From: Streptomyces sp. NBC_01232
GTDB taxonomy: Bacteria; Actinomycetota; Actinomycetes; Streptomycetales; Streptomycetaceae
NCBI RefSeq assembly: GCF_035989885.1
Contig: NZ_CP108518.1
Coordinates: forward strand, 2,670,501-2,734,500
DNA: 64,000 bases
Direction of reading: 5' to 3'
Positions 45,081 to 52,935 of this stretch are shown here, piece by piece. The position numbers were made by a program, and so were the translations under genes. The notes below the pieces were generated by a model. That model saw nothing but the letters and a program-made list of their open reading frames with translations. It ran no database searches and was not told where the DNA came from. Within the stretch, counting starts at the first letter, position 1; every line of letters starts with the position of its first letter.

Positions 45081-46133
45081 TCACCGCCGCGTGAGCAGGG
45101 CTCCCCATACGGCCCGCGAACGGTGCAGGCGGTAGGAGAGCTTCCCCCACGGGCGGTACCTCCACGGGATGGCGTTCGTGTATCCGTCGACCTCGCGGAA
45201 CTGTGCGAGGGCCGCACGGTGGCGGCCCTGCTTGACGAGGAAATAGGCGAGCAGGTGCCGCGCCTCGGGCAGGTACGCGTGCCCCTCCGCAGCAGCGACG
45301 TCCTCCAGGGCCGCGTCCACCATCGCGATCGCGTCCGGCATCCCGTACCGCCCCGCGCTGTCGCCCTCCTCCTCGTGCTCGAACCACACGAGGAGGGGCA
45401 GCAGGGTCATCAGGTGCCCGCGGGGCGCCTGCTGAACCGCCCGTGCCGCGAACTCCTCCGCTTCGGCCCGTGAACCGCGCCACTTGCGGCAGTAGTACTG
45501 CACCGCGGCATGGTGCGCGGCGAAGTGGTGCGGCGACCTGGCCTGGACCTCGGCCCACAAATCGGCCATGGCGTCCTTGGGATAGCCAAGCCCGAGGGCC
45601 ACCCAGACCGTATCGGCCAGTGGCGTCGGATCGTCCGGACAGACCTTCGCCGCGTGCGCCAGCGCCCCGCGCGCCGAGTGGAGCTCGCGGTGGAAGGCGT
45701 CGAACTGCCCCTGCGACGTCGCAACCGCCCGCTGCGCTCCGCGCAGCTTCCAGGCCTGCTTGACGCGCGCACACGCGGCGACCATGACCGCATCGGGATG
45801 GTCCGGGTCGGCCGCCTGCCACGCCTTCAGCCACGCATCACCGTCGTGGACGGCCGAGTACGCCAGGCTCCCCGCACAGCGCGTTCGGCGGTCCCAGTCC
45901 GTACCGGCCGCCGCGAGCAGTTCGGCCGCGGGCTGCCACGCTCCGGAGCGGACGGCCTTGAGCGTGCGCCGGAGTTGGGGATCGGGGCCGGCCATACGTC
46001 CGTTCAGGAGCCGCAGGGGCATCAGGGTGGTGAGGAGAAAACACACCGCCACGACCGCCACCACAGTGAGGAAGATCGGGACGGACACGGAGGGATCGAC
46101 CACTGGGGTGACGTCCGGCGGGCGAAGGGCCAC
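45081..46133 (-). CDS. membrane-anchored hypothetical protein with helical repeats
   Basis: 350 aa, GTG at 46133. Residues about 17-40 form a single membrane helix (SVPIFLTVVAVVAVCFLLTT). The rest is cytosolic or extracytoplasmic and alpha-helical, with TPR-like pairs (SGAWQPAAELLAAAGTDWDR, GDAWLKAWQAADPDHPDAVM, EARHLLAYFLVKQGRHRAAL). A tryptophan-rich C-terminus (GYTNAIPWRYRPWGKLSYRL) ends the protein. No family is recognised. It is convergent with kstR across the large inverted repeat. The 181 bp between its start and the ferredoxin stop hold C/G-rich repeats (CCCCGACCG) and no gene. Confidence 0.65.
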   Translation of the reverse strand: MALRPPDVTPVVDPSVSVPIFLTVVAVVAVCFLLTTLMPLRLLNGRMAGPDPQLRRTLKAVRSGAWQPAAELLAAAGTDWDRRTRCAGSLAYSAVHDGDAWLKAWQAADPDHPDAVMVAACARVKQAWKLRGAQRAVATSQGQFDAFHRELHSARGALAHAAKVCPDDPTPLADTVWVALGLGYPKDAMADLWAEVQARSPHHFAAHHAAVQYYCRKWRGSRAEAEEFAARAVQQAPRGHLMTLLPLLVWFEHEEEGDSAGRYGMPDAIAMVDAALEDVAAAEGHAYLPEARHLLAYFLVKQGRHRAALAQFREVDGYTNAIPWRYRPWGKLSYRLHRSRAVWGALLTRR

Positions 46134-46314
46134 TGAGGTTCCTGTCGTTGGACTCGTCCGCTCGTCCGTCCATCCGTTCGAGACGTGAGCGCAGCGGAGT
46201 ATGCAACACCGACAGCGGAACCTCCAAGGGGCGGCCGGGCCCTCGACCGAGGGCCCCGACCGCCCCGACCGAGCGGCCCCGACCGAGCAGCCCCCGGAGC
46301 CGCCCCTCCCCTCT

Positions 46315-46548
46315 CTACTCCTCCGGCGGGAACACCGGTTCGCCCGTCGCCGCCAGGGTGATCAGGATGGCCTCCACCGGACAGCCCTCCGCCGCGGTGA
46401 GGGTCGGTTCGTTCGCGTCCGACTGGGGTGCGCGCGGGTGGGACTGGCGCGCCGAGTCCAGGACGAAGCCGTCCGGGGCGTGGTTCACGCACATGCCTGA
46501 GCCGATGCAGACCCCTCTGTCCACCTCGACCTGCCAGCGGTCACCCAT
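46315..46548 (-). CDS. 3Fe-4S ferredoxin
   Basis: 77 aa, ATG at 46548 overlapping the aldehyde dehydrogenase stop by one base (TGATG), so the two are coupled. The pattern VCIGSGMCVNHAPDGF and, 35 residues later, EGCPVEAI gives three cysteines with a non-Cys residue in the second position of the first motif, as in actinobacterial [3Fe-4S] ferredoxins that serve cytochromes P450. No P450 is adjacent, but CYP125 at 57842 is in the same predicted regulon and would need such a donor. Confidence 0.85.
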   Translation of the reverse strand: MGDRWQVEVDRGVCIGSGMCVNHAPDGFVLDSARQSHPRAPQSDANEPTLTAAEGCPVEAILITLAATGEPVFPPEE

Positions 46549-48011
46549 CAGGCACCCGCCTCGTAGCCCGCCGGGAGGTGGATCATCTTGTGCTCCAGGT
46601 ACTCGCTCAGGCCCTCCGGGCCGAACTCCCGTCCCACGCCGCTGTTCTTGTAGCCGCCGAACGGCCCCAGCATGTCCAGGCTGAAGGTGTTCACGTTGAA
46701 GGTGCCGGTGCGGATCCTCCGGGCGAAGTCGATGCCGTGCTCGACGTCGGCGGTCCAGACGCTGCCGCTGAGGCCGAAGTCCGAGTCGTCGGCCACCCGT
46801 ACCGCCTCGGCCTCGTCCTCGTACGGGATCAGGCAGACGACCGGGCCGAAGATCTCCTCGCGCGCGATCCGCATGGAGTTGTCGACGTCTCCGAAGAGGG
46901 TGGGCTCCACGTACCAGCCCTGCTCCAGGCCCGCCGGGCGGCCGCCGCCCGCCAGGATCTTCGCGCCCTCCTCCTGGCCGATCCGGATGTAGTCCAGGGA
47001 GCGCTGCTGCTGGCGCTGCGCGACGAGCGGGCCGAGCTGTGTCGCCGGGTCGAGCGGGTCGCCGACGACCAGCGCGCCGGCCGCGGCCGCGAGAGCCTCG
47101 GCCACCTCCTCGTACCGGCTGCGGGGCGCGAGGATACGGGTCTGGGCCACGCACGCCTGGCCGTTGTTCATCCAGGCCGCGGGCACGATCCCGGCGACCG
47201 CGGTCGCCAGGTCGGCGTCCGGGAGGATCACTGCGGCGGACTTCCCGCCGAGTTCGAGGGTGACGCGGGTGAGGTTGCGCGCGGCGACCTCCATCACGCG
47301 CTTGCCGGCCGCGACCGAGCCGGTGAAGGCGACCTTGTCGATACCGGGGTGGCCGACCAGGTACTCGCTGACCTCACGGTCGGCGGGCAGGATCGACAGC
47401 ACGCCCTCGGGGAGGCCGGCCTCCCGCGCGATGTCGGCGAGGATGTAGGAGTCCAGCGGCGCCTCGGGCGACGGCTTGAGGATCACCGTCGACCCGGTCA
47501 GGAGCGCCGGGGCGAGTTTGGCCGCGGCCACGAACTGCGGGACGTTCCACGGGATGACGGCGGCGACCACGCCCACCGGCTCCCGGCGCACCAGGATCGG
47601 GCCGAGGACGCCCTGGCGGTGCTCCTCGTAGGGGTAGGCGCGGGCGACCGTGATCGCGGCGTCGTAGACCATCATCGGGCCGAGGGCCTGGGCGAGGACG
47701 CTCCAGGAGTACGGGGACCCGTTCTGGGAGCTGATGGAGCGGGCTATCTCCTCGTGCCGGACGGCGATGGCGTCCTTGATCCGGGAGACGACGGCGATCC
47801 GCTCGTCCAGGGTCATCCGCGGCCAGGGACCCTCATCGAACGCCTTGCGCGCGACCGCGACGGCACGGTCCACGTCCGCCTTCGAGGCGTGCGGGACGGA
47901 TCCGATGACCTGCTCGGTGTGGGGGGAGACGATCCGGATCGTGTCGGTGCCCAGCGGATCCGTCCACTCCCCGCCGATGAACAGTTGTCCGTGTTCCACG
48001 AGCTCGGTCAT
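46548..48011 (-). CDS. NAD(P)-dependent aldehyde dehydrogenase
   Basis: 487 aa. It is a classical ALDH: PWNVPQFVAAAKLAPALLTG near residue 150, FTGSVAAGKRVMEVAARNLT with the cofactor loop, the catalytic Glu in LELGGKSAAVI (about residue 258) and the nucleophile Cys in NNGQACVAQTRILAP (about 292), then EEIFGPVV and the FGGYKNSGVGREFG ending. It oxidises an aldehyde to the acid. With the coupled ferredoxin it could supply the aldehyde step after a P450 or alcohol dehydrogenase. An unusual dyad AGAACTG-ATAC-CAGTTCT lies 29 bp upstream. Confidence 0.9.
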   Translation of the reverse strand: MTELVEHGQLFIGGEWTDPLGTDTIRIVSPHTEQVIGSVPHASKADVDRAVAVARKAFDEGPWPRMTLDERIAVVSRIKDAIAVRHEEIARSISSQNGSPYSWSVLAQALGPMMVYDAAITVARAYPYEEHRQGVLGPILVRREPVGVVAAVIPWNVPQFVAAAKLAPALLTGSTVILKPSPEAPLDSYILADIAREAGLPEGVLSILPADREVSEYLVGHPGIDKVAFTGSVAAGKRVMEVAARNLTRVTLELGGKSAAVILPDADLATAVAGIVPAAWMNNGQACVAQTRILAPRSRYEEVAEALAAAAGALVVGDPLDPATQLGPLVAQRQQQRSLDYIRIGQEEGAKILAGGGRPAGLEQGWYVEPTLFGDVDNSMRIAREEIFGPVVCLIPYEDEAEAVRVADDSDFGLSGSVWTADVEHGIDFARRIRTGTFNVNTFSLDMLGPFGGYKNSGVGREFGPEGLSEYLEHKMIHLPAGYEAGA

Positions 48012-48040
48012 GGCTGAGGCCTCCTGCGGCTTGGCGTTCC

Positions 48041-48058
48041 AGAACTGATACCAGTTCT
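48041..48058. promoter_or_regulatory. inverted repeat upstream of the aldehyde dehydrogenase
   Basis: AGAACTG-ATAC-CAGTTCT: 7-bp perfect arms, 4-bp spacer. The half-sites (AGAAC/GTTCT) are those of the KstR boxes but spaced 8 bp apart rather than 2, so a different regulator is likely. Confidence 0.5.
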
Positions 48059-48160
48059 AGTTAGAGGAGTCCACGGCCAGGACCGAACCACCGGCGCCGC
48101 TGCGGAGAAGATCGAACGACTAGTCAGAGAGCCGGGAAAGTGGTCGACTTGGGCTACTAC

Positions 48161-48174
48161 TGAAACACGTTCTC
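48161..48174. promoter_or_regulatory. near-match KstR box upstream of the metallo-hydrolase
   Basis: TGAAACACGTTCTC fits TNNAACNNGTTNNA except for the final base, and lies 35 bp before the ATG at 48209. One mismatch makes it uncertain. Confidence 0.45.
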
Positions 48175-48208
48175 ATCCGAGGGCGGCAACAGGGGAGGGC
48201 GAGGGCGC

Positions 48209-49402
48209 ATGACGGAGGACGGCACGTCACAGGCCGCGCAGGACGCACCACAGGACACGCAGGACAGGCGGGCTCCACGGGCCCCGCAGGACGTGCCAGC
48301 CCCGCAGGCCCCACAGGCAGCGCCGGTCCCGGCAGCCCCGCCGGCCCCGCAGGCCCCGCAGGACGCACCACACGTCACCGACCACGGCGGAGGCGTGTGG
48401 GCCATCAAGGTCCCCATCCCCGACAACCCCCTCGGACACACCCTCGTCCACGTCCTCGACACCGACCGCGGCCCGGTCCTCGTCGACACCGGCTGGGACG
48501 ACCCCGCCTCCTGGAACACCCTCGTCGCCGGCCTCGTCGCCCTCGGCATCGCCGTCGCCGACGTCCACGGCGTCGTCATCACCCACCACCACCCCGACCA
48601 CCACGGCCTCTCCGGCCAGGTCCGCGAGGCCTCCGGCGCATGGATCGCCATGCACGCCGCCGACACCGAGGTCGTCGTACGGACCCGCTCCTCCGAGCCC
48701 GGCGTCTGGTTCGACTACATGAGCGCCAAGCTCGCCGCCGCCGGAGCCCCCGAGGAGCACATCGCCCCGCTGCGCGCCGCCCGCGCGAGCGGCCGCATGC
48801 GGACCCTGCCCGGCCTGCGCGCCGCCGTCCCCGACCGGGAGATCGTCCCCGCCGAGCTGCTGCCCCTGGCCGGGCGCCGGCTGCGCGCGATCTGGACCCC
48901 GGGCCACACCCCCGGCCACGTCTGCCTGCACCTGGAGGAACAGCACCCGGCGAACCTCCCCGGCAACGGCCGCCTCTTCTCCGGGGACCACCTGCTGCCC
49001 GGGATCTCCCCGCACATCGGCCTGTACGAGGCCCCGGAGGACACCCGCGTCACCGACCCTCTCGGCGACTACCTCGACTCCCTCGAACGCATCGGCCGCC
49101 TGGGCCCCGCCGAGGTGCTCCCGGCCCACCAGCACGCCTTCACCGACGCTCCCGCCCGCGTACGGGAGCTCCTGGACCACCACGAGCAACGGCTCACCGG
49201 CCTCCGGGAGCTGCTGGCCGAACCGCTGACCCCGTGGGGGCTGGCCGAGCGGATGGAGTGGAACAGGCCCTGGGAGCAGATCCCGTACGGCTCCCGCAAC
49301 ATCGCCGTCTCGGAGGCGGAGGCCCATCTGCGACGGCTGGTCAAGCAGGGCCGCGCGGAGGCGGTGCCGGGCACGGACCCGGTCACCTACCGGGCCGTGT
49401 AA
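48209..49402 (+). CDS. MBL-fold metallo-hydrolase with low-complexity N-terminus
   Basis: 397 aa, ATG at 48209 after GGGAGGGCGAGGG. Residues about 1-55 are a Pro/Ala/Gln repeat (APQDVPAPQAPQAAPVPAAP) with no domain. The metallo-beta-lactamase fold follows: LVDTGWDDP, THHHPDHHGLSG with the HxHxDH zinc motif (about residues 130-137), the TPGHTPGHVCLH histidine and SGDHLLP Asp, and a C-terminal His (AHQHAFTD). The C-terminal extension (LLDHHEQRLTGLRELLAEPL onward) is the LACTB2-like winged helix. Substrate unknown; a CoA-thioester or lactone is possible given the neighbours. Confidence 0.85.
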   Translation: MTEDGTSQAAQDAPQDTQDRRAPRAPQDVPAPQAPQAAPVPAAPPAPQAPQDAPHVTDHGGGVWAIKVPIPDNPLGHTLVHVLDTDRGPVLVDTGWDDPASWNTLVAGLVALGIAVADVHGVVITHHHPDHHGLSGQVREASGAWIAMHAADTEVVVRTRSSEPGVWFDYMSAKLAAAGAPEEHIAPLRAARASGRMRTLPGLRAAVPDREIVPAELLPLAGRRLRAIWTPGHTPGHVCLHLEEQHPANLPGNGRLFSGDHLLPGISPHIGLYEAPEDTRVTDPLGDYLDSLERIGRLGPAEVLPAHQHAFTDAPARVRELLDHHEQRLTGLRELLAEPLTPWGLAERMEWNRPWEQIPYGSRNIAVSEAEAHLRRLVKQGRAEAVPGTDPVTYRAV

Positions 49403-49467
49403 GGGGCACCCGGTCCCTGCACCCCGGAGCCCGCCGGTTACGGGCCGGTAGAGTGAACCTGTCGTCC

Positions 49468-49582
49468 ACACCTCTGTACGGGGGGAAGCCGGTGCGATTC
49501 CGGCGCTGACCCGCAACCGTGACCCACACCCGGCACCGCTCCGCGCCCGGGCGGGGAGCCGGAATGCCCCGTACCGGAGGTG
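49468..49582 (+). promoter_or_regulatory. cobalamin riboswitch aptamer
   Basis: The B12-box core is clear: GCCGGTGCGATTCCGGCGC followed by TGACCCGCAACCGT (49488-49521), and the downstream GAGCCGGAATGCC corresponds to the conserved GAGCC-GAAG-CC. The P1 stem pairs CACCTC-TG-TACGGGG with CCCCGTA-CCG-GAGGTG. It is 118 bp before the first gene of the ECF operon, so AdoCbl (or another cobamide) should repress the operon. Confidence 0.9.
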
Positions 49583-49594
49583 CGCGGCTCGTGT

Positions 49595-49612
49595 CGCCGG
49601 GAACCCCCGGCG
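49595..49612 (+). promoter_or_regulatory. expression-platform hairpin after the B12 aptamer
   Basis: CGCCGGG-AACC-CCCGGCG, 7-bp perfect stem directly after the aptamer. It may be a terminator or block the downstream ribosome binding site; no U-tract is present, favouring translational or Rho-type control. Confidence 0.6.
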
Positions 49613-49700
49613 GCCGGCACCGTCGAGGTAAGCGGAGCCGGAGCCCGGTGCCTGTGCGTGCCTGCTGCCGGTTCCCCCGTACGAGAGGCACTCGCCCCCC

Positions 49701-50954
49701 ATGAACGTCCGTCGCAGCGCAGCCGCGCTCGCAGCCTCCGCCGTGCTCTGCGTGGGCGTCGCCCCCGCAGCCCTCGCCGACACCGCGCCGCCCGCCTCGC
49801 CCTCCGCGCCCCCGGTGATCCCCTCCGGTCTCTTCGGCAAGAGCGACCCCACCTACGACGGTGTGTGGCGGCAGTCCTTCGCGCTGCTCGCCCAGCACAC
49901 CGTCGGGCTGAAGCCCTCCCGGGAGGCCCAGGTCTGGCTGGCCGGCCAGCAGTGCGACAACGGCGGATTCGCCTCGTTCCGCCCGAACGCCGCCATGGCG
50001 TGCGACGCGAACACGATGTACGACACGAACGCCACCGCCGCGGCCGTGCAGGCGATGAAGGCCCTCGGCGGCCAGGACGCCTCGGTGAAGAGCAGCGTGG
50101 ACTGGCTGAAGTCCGTCCAGAACGAGGACGGCGGCTGGAGCTACGTGCCCGGCTCCCCCAGCGACGCCAACTCCACCGCCGTGGTCATCAGCGCGCTGTC
50201 CGCGGCGGGCCAGAAGCCGGCCGAGGTCAAGTCGAAGGCGGGCAAGTCGGCCTACGAGGGCCTGCTCTCCTTCCAGCTGGGCTGCACCGCCGAGCCGGCC
50301 GCCGACCGCGGCTCCTTCGCGTACCAGCCGGCCGACGGCAAGCTCCTCGCCAACGCCGATGCCACGGCCGCCGCGGCCCTGGCCGGCCTCGGCAAGGGCG
50401 CGGCCGTCGTACCGTCGGCCGAGAACACCCCCGCGGCCCCGCTGGTCTGCCCGGCGGCGAACGCCGCCGACCCGGCGGCCGCCGCCCAGGGCGCGGCCGG
50501 CTACCTGGCCGAGGCCCTCAAGAAGGACGGCCACCTCGTGGCCGTCACCCCGGGCGCGGACCAGCCCACCCCGGACACCGGCAACACCGCCGACGCGGTG
50601 ATCGCCCTGGCCGCCGCCGGGCACAAGGAGTCGGCGGCGGGCGCGCTGGAGTGGCTGAAGGCCAACTCCGCCGAGTGGGCGAAGGGCAGCCCGGCGGCCC
50701 TGGGCACGCTCGTGCTCGCCGCGCACGCGACCGGCACCGACCCGAAGTCCTTCGGCGGCACCGACCTCGTCGCCGCACTGAACGCGACCGGCCCGGCCCC
50801 GCAGGGCGCCGACACCGAAGCGACCAAGGTGAACGGTGAGAAGGACAAGCCCTCCAGCAGCCAGAACGTCTGGTGGATCGTCGGTGCGGGTGCCGCGGCC
50901 GGTATCGGCATCGGCATCCTGCTGAGCGGCCGCCGGAAGAAGAACCAGTCCTGA
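49701..50954 (+). CDS. membrane-tethered secreted alpha/alpha-toroid protein of the B12 operon
   Basis: 417 aa, ATG at 49701. A Sec signal (RSAAALAASAVLCVGVAPAA, residues 5-24) is followed by an alpha/alpha-toroid of the prenyltransferase/squalene-oxidase repeat type (VWLAGQQCDNGGFASF, MYDTNATAAAVQAMKALGG, WLKSVQNEDGGWSYVPGSP). The C-terminus has a membrane helix (WWIVGAGAAAGIGIGILLSG, about residues 391-410) with a basic RRKK stop. The toroid is exported and displayed at the surface. The alpha6/alpha6 toroid is the fold of the large domain of animal intrinsic factor and transcobalamin. Being the first gene behind a cobalamin riboswitch, it is a candidate corrinoid-capturing surface protein; that function is inferred. 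Confidence 0.8.
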   Translation: MNVRRSAAALAASAVLCVGVAPAALADTAPPASPSAPPVIPSGLFGKSDPTYDGVWRQSFALLAQHTVGLKPSREAQVWLAGQQCDNGGFASFRPNAAMACDANTMYDTNATAAAVQAMKALGGQDASVKSSVDWLKSVQNEDGGWSYVPGSPSDANSTAVVISALSAAGQKPAEVKSKAGKSAYEGLLSFQLGCTAEPAADRGSFAYQPADGKLLANADATAAAALAGLGKGAAVVPSAENTPAAPLVCPAANAADPAAAAQGAAGYLAEALKKDGHLVAVTPGADQPTPDTGNTADAVIALAAAGHKESAAGALEWLKANSAEWAKGSPAALGTLVLAAHATGTDPKSFGGTDLVAALNATGPAPQGADTEATKVNGEKDKPSSSQNVWWIVGAGAAAGIGIGILLSGRRKKNQS

Positions 50955-51619
50955 TGCGCCGCCGCCTGCCCGCCGTGGCCCTCGCCCTCGGGATCGCACT
51001 GGCCCTGCTGGCCGCCACTCCGGCGCTGGCGGCCGGCTACCGCTACTGGTCGTTCTGGGACGGCGCGGCGGGCGGCACATGGGTGTACGCCACCCAGGGC
51101 CCCTCGCTGGCCCGCCCGGCGGACGGCGCCGTCCAGGGCTTCCGCTTCTCGGTGAGCAAGGACGCGGCGGCGCAGGCGGCCCAGCCGCGCGCCGCGGCCG
51201 ACTTCGAGGCCGTCTGCGGGGCGACCGCCCCGGCGGAGGGCAGGAAGCGGGTGGCGCTCGTCATCGACTTCGGCGTCCCCGAGGACGCCCCGGCGGGCGA
51301 CACCCCGCCCGGGGCCGCGCCGCGCACCGCCTGCGCGCAGGTGGCCCCGGACGCCACGGCGGCCGAGGCGCTGGCCTCGGTCGCCAAGCCGCTGCGCTAC
51401 AACAGCGCGGCACTGCTGTGCGCGATCTCCGGCTACCCGAAGCAGGGCTGCGGCGACCAGGTCGCGGACGGCCCGACGCCGTCGGCCTCCCCGGCCGCCC
51501 CGGCCGAAGCCGGCGACGGTGAGGGCGGGGGCCCGTCCGCGGGCCTGCTCGCGGGCATCGCCGCGGTGGCGGCCCTGGCTGCGGCCGGCGTCTGGCAGTC
51601 CCGCCGCCGCAGCCGATGA
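50954..51619 (+). CDS. SCO2322 family secreted membrane-tethered protein
   Basis: 221 aa, ATG at 50954 sharing a base with the preceding TGA (TGATG). It has a signal peptide (LPAVALALGIALALLAATPA), then a small soluble domain that starts with GYRYWSFWDGAAGGTWVYAT (about residues 27-46), with Cys residues at CGATAP, TACAQVAP and later LLCAISGYPKQGCGD. The Pro/Ser-rich linker is followed by a C-terminal membrane helix (GLLAGIAAVAALAAAGVW) and an Arg-rich tail. NCBI-type name: SCO2322 family. With the toroid protein upstream it would form a second extracellular, membrane-tethered part of the uptake system. Confidence 0.8.
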   Translation: MRRRLPAVALALGIALALLAATPALAAGYRYWSFWDGAAGGTWVYATQGPSLARPADGAVQGFRFSVSKDAAAQAAQPRAAADFEAVCGATAPAEGRKRVALVIDFGVPEDAPAGDTPPGAAPRTACAQVAPDATAAEALASVAKPLRYNSAALLCAISGYPKQGCGDQVADGPTPSASPAAPAEAGDGEGGGPSAGLLAGIAAVAALAAAGVWQSRRRSR

Positions 51620-52935
51620 CCGGCCACACCGCCGCGGTGCCCCCCGGCGACAGCGCCGGACCGTCCACCGGGACGACCCGCACCACCGGCACCGGTACCG
51701 GCACCCGCGGCGCCCGGCCTCAGGCCCAGCGCACCCCCACCGGAGCAACACCCACCGGAGCGACACCCGGCGGCGTGGCCCCGGCCCGCCGGAGCGAGGC
51801 CGCGGCGCCGGAACGCCCGCACCGGTCGACGTACGAACGCTGGAGGCCCCCGCAGGCCGGCCGGGCCACCGCCCTGCACGCAGGGGCCTGGTGGCTGTGG
51901 GCCCTCGGCCTTGCCACCGCAGCTTCCCGCACCACCAACCCGCTGCTCCTCGGGCTGATCATCGGCGTCGCCGGTTACGTGGTCGCGTCCCGCCGCACGG
52001 ACGCGCCCTGGGCCCGTTCCTACGGCGCGTTCCTCAAGCTCGGGCTCTTCGTCATCGGCCTGCGCCTCATCTTCTCCATGCTCCTCGGCTCCGCCATCCC
52101 CGGATCGCACACCCTCTTCACCCTCCCCGAGGTCCCGCTCCCCGCCTGGGCCCAGGGCATCCGCTTCGGCGGCCGGGTCACCGCCGAGCAGCTCGTCTTC
52201 GCCTTCTACGACGGCCTGAAACTGGCCACGCTCCTGGTGTGCGTCGGCGCCGCGAACGCCCTCGCCAATCCGGCGCGGCTCCTGAAGTCCCTCCCGGCCG
52301 CCCTGTACGAGGCCGGCGTCGCCGTCGTCGTCGCCATGACCTTCGCGCCGAACATGGTCGCCGACGTCGTCCGCCTGCGGACCGCCCGCCGGCTGCGCGG
52401 CCGCCCCACCGGCGGCGTGAAGGCCATCCTCCAGATCGGCCTGCCGGTCCTGGAGGGCGCACTGGAACGCTCCGTCGCCCTCGCCGCGTCGATGGACGCG
52501 CGCGGCTACGGCCGCACGGCCCGGGTCCCGCCCGCCGTCCGGCACACCACCAACGCCCTCACCCTCGGCGGCCTGCTCGGCATGTGCGCGGGCACGTACG
52601 GCCTGCTCGCCGCGCAGGGCGCCGCGTACGGGCTCCCCGTGCTCGGCATCGGCGCCGCCCTCGCCGTCGCGGGGCTGCGCCTCGGCGGCCGCCGGTCGGT
52701 GCGCACCCGCTACCGGCCCGACCGCTGGGGCGTACGCGCCTGGCTGGTCGCCGGATCGGGCGCGGCCGTCGCCGCCCTGCTGATCCACGCCGGCACCGTC
52801 GACCCCGCCGCCCTGCACCCGGGCGTGGTCCCGCTGGCGGCCCCCACACTTCCGCTGTGGCCGGCGGCCGCGATCCTGATCGGCCTGCTGCCCGCCTTCG
52901 TGGCACCCGTACCGCCCAAGGAGGCATCGCAGTGA
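51616..52935 (+). CDS. ecfT: energy-coupling factor transporter T component (EcfT/CbiQ)
   Basis: 439 aa. The ATG at 51616 overlaps the previous stop (ATGA). Residues about 1-75 are a low-complexity Thr/Ala/Gly cytosolic tail not usual for EcfT. The membrane domain follows (LLLGLIIGVAGYVVASRRTD, AFLKLGLFVIGLRLIFSMLL). The coupling helix carries the ARG-type motif ALAASMDARGYGRTARV (about residues 288-304), which contacts the ATPases. C-terminal helices complete the fold. It couples ATP hydrolysis to the S component. Same operon as the B12 riboswitch. Confidence 0.85.
   Translation: MTGHTAAVPPGDSAGPSTGTTRTTGTGTGTRGARPQAQRTPTGATPTGATPGGVAPARRSEAAAPERPHRSTYERWRPPQAGRATALHAGAWWLWALGLATAASRTTNPLLLGLIIGVAGYVVASRRTDAPWARSYGAFLKLGLFVIGLRLIFSMLLGSAIPGSHTLFTLPEVPLPAWAQGIRFGGRVTAEQLVFAFYDGLKLATLLVCVGAANALANPARLLKSLPAALYEAGVAVVVAMTFAPNMVADVVRLRTARRLRGRPTGGVKAILQIGLPVLEGALERSVALAASMDARGYGRTARVPPAVRHTTNALTLGGLLGMCAGTYGLLAAQGAAYGLPVLGIGAALAVAGLRLGGRRSVRTRYRPDRWGVRAWLVAGSGAAVAALLIHAGTVDPAALHPGVVPLAAPTLPLWPAAAILIGLLPAFVAPVPPKEASQ

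Noticed and set aside
44467..45834. 455-codon open frame on the minus strand running through the giant inverted repeat
   Set aside because: It is antisense/out-of-frame in the 45081-46133 gene and otherwise lies in the repeat; Arg/Pro/Ser-rich composition shows no true coding bias.
46548..48011. Assigning the aldehyde dehydrogenase to the KstR regulon
   Set aside because: Its upstream dyad has the right half-sites but the wrong spacing; only the divergent hydrolase has a near-match box.
49701..50954. Squalene/hopene cyclase or prenyltransferase function for the toroid protein
   Set aside because: It is exported with a signal peptide and C-terminal anchor, has no DXDD motif, and sits in a B12-riboswitch operon; enzymatic terpene chemistry is unlikely.
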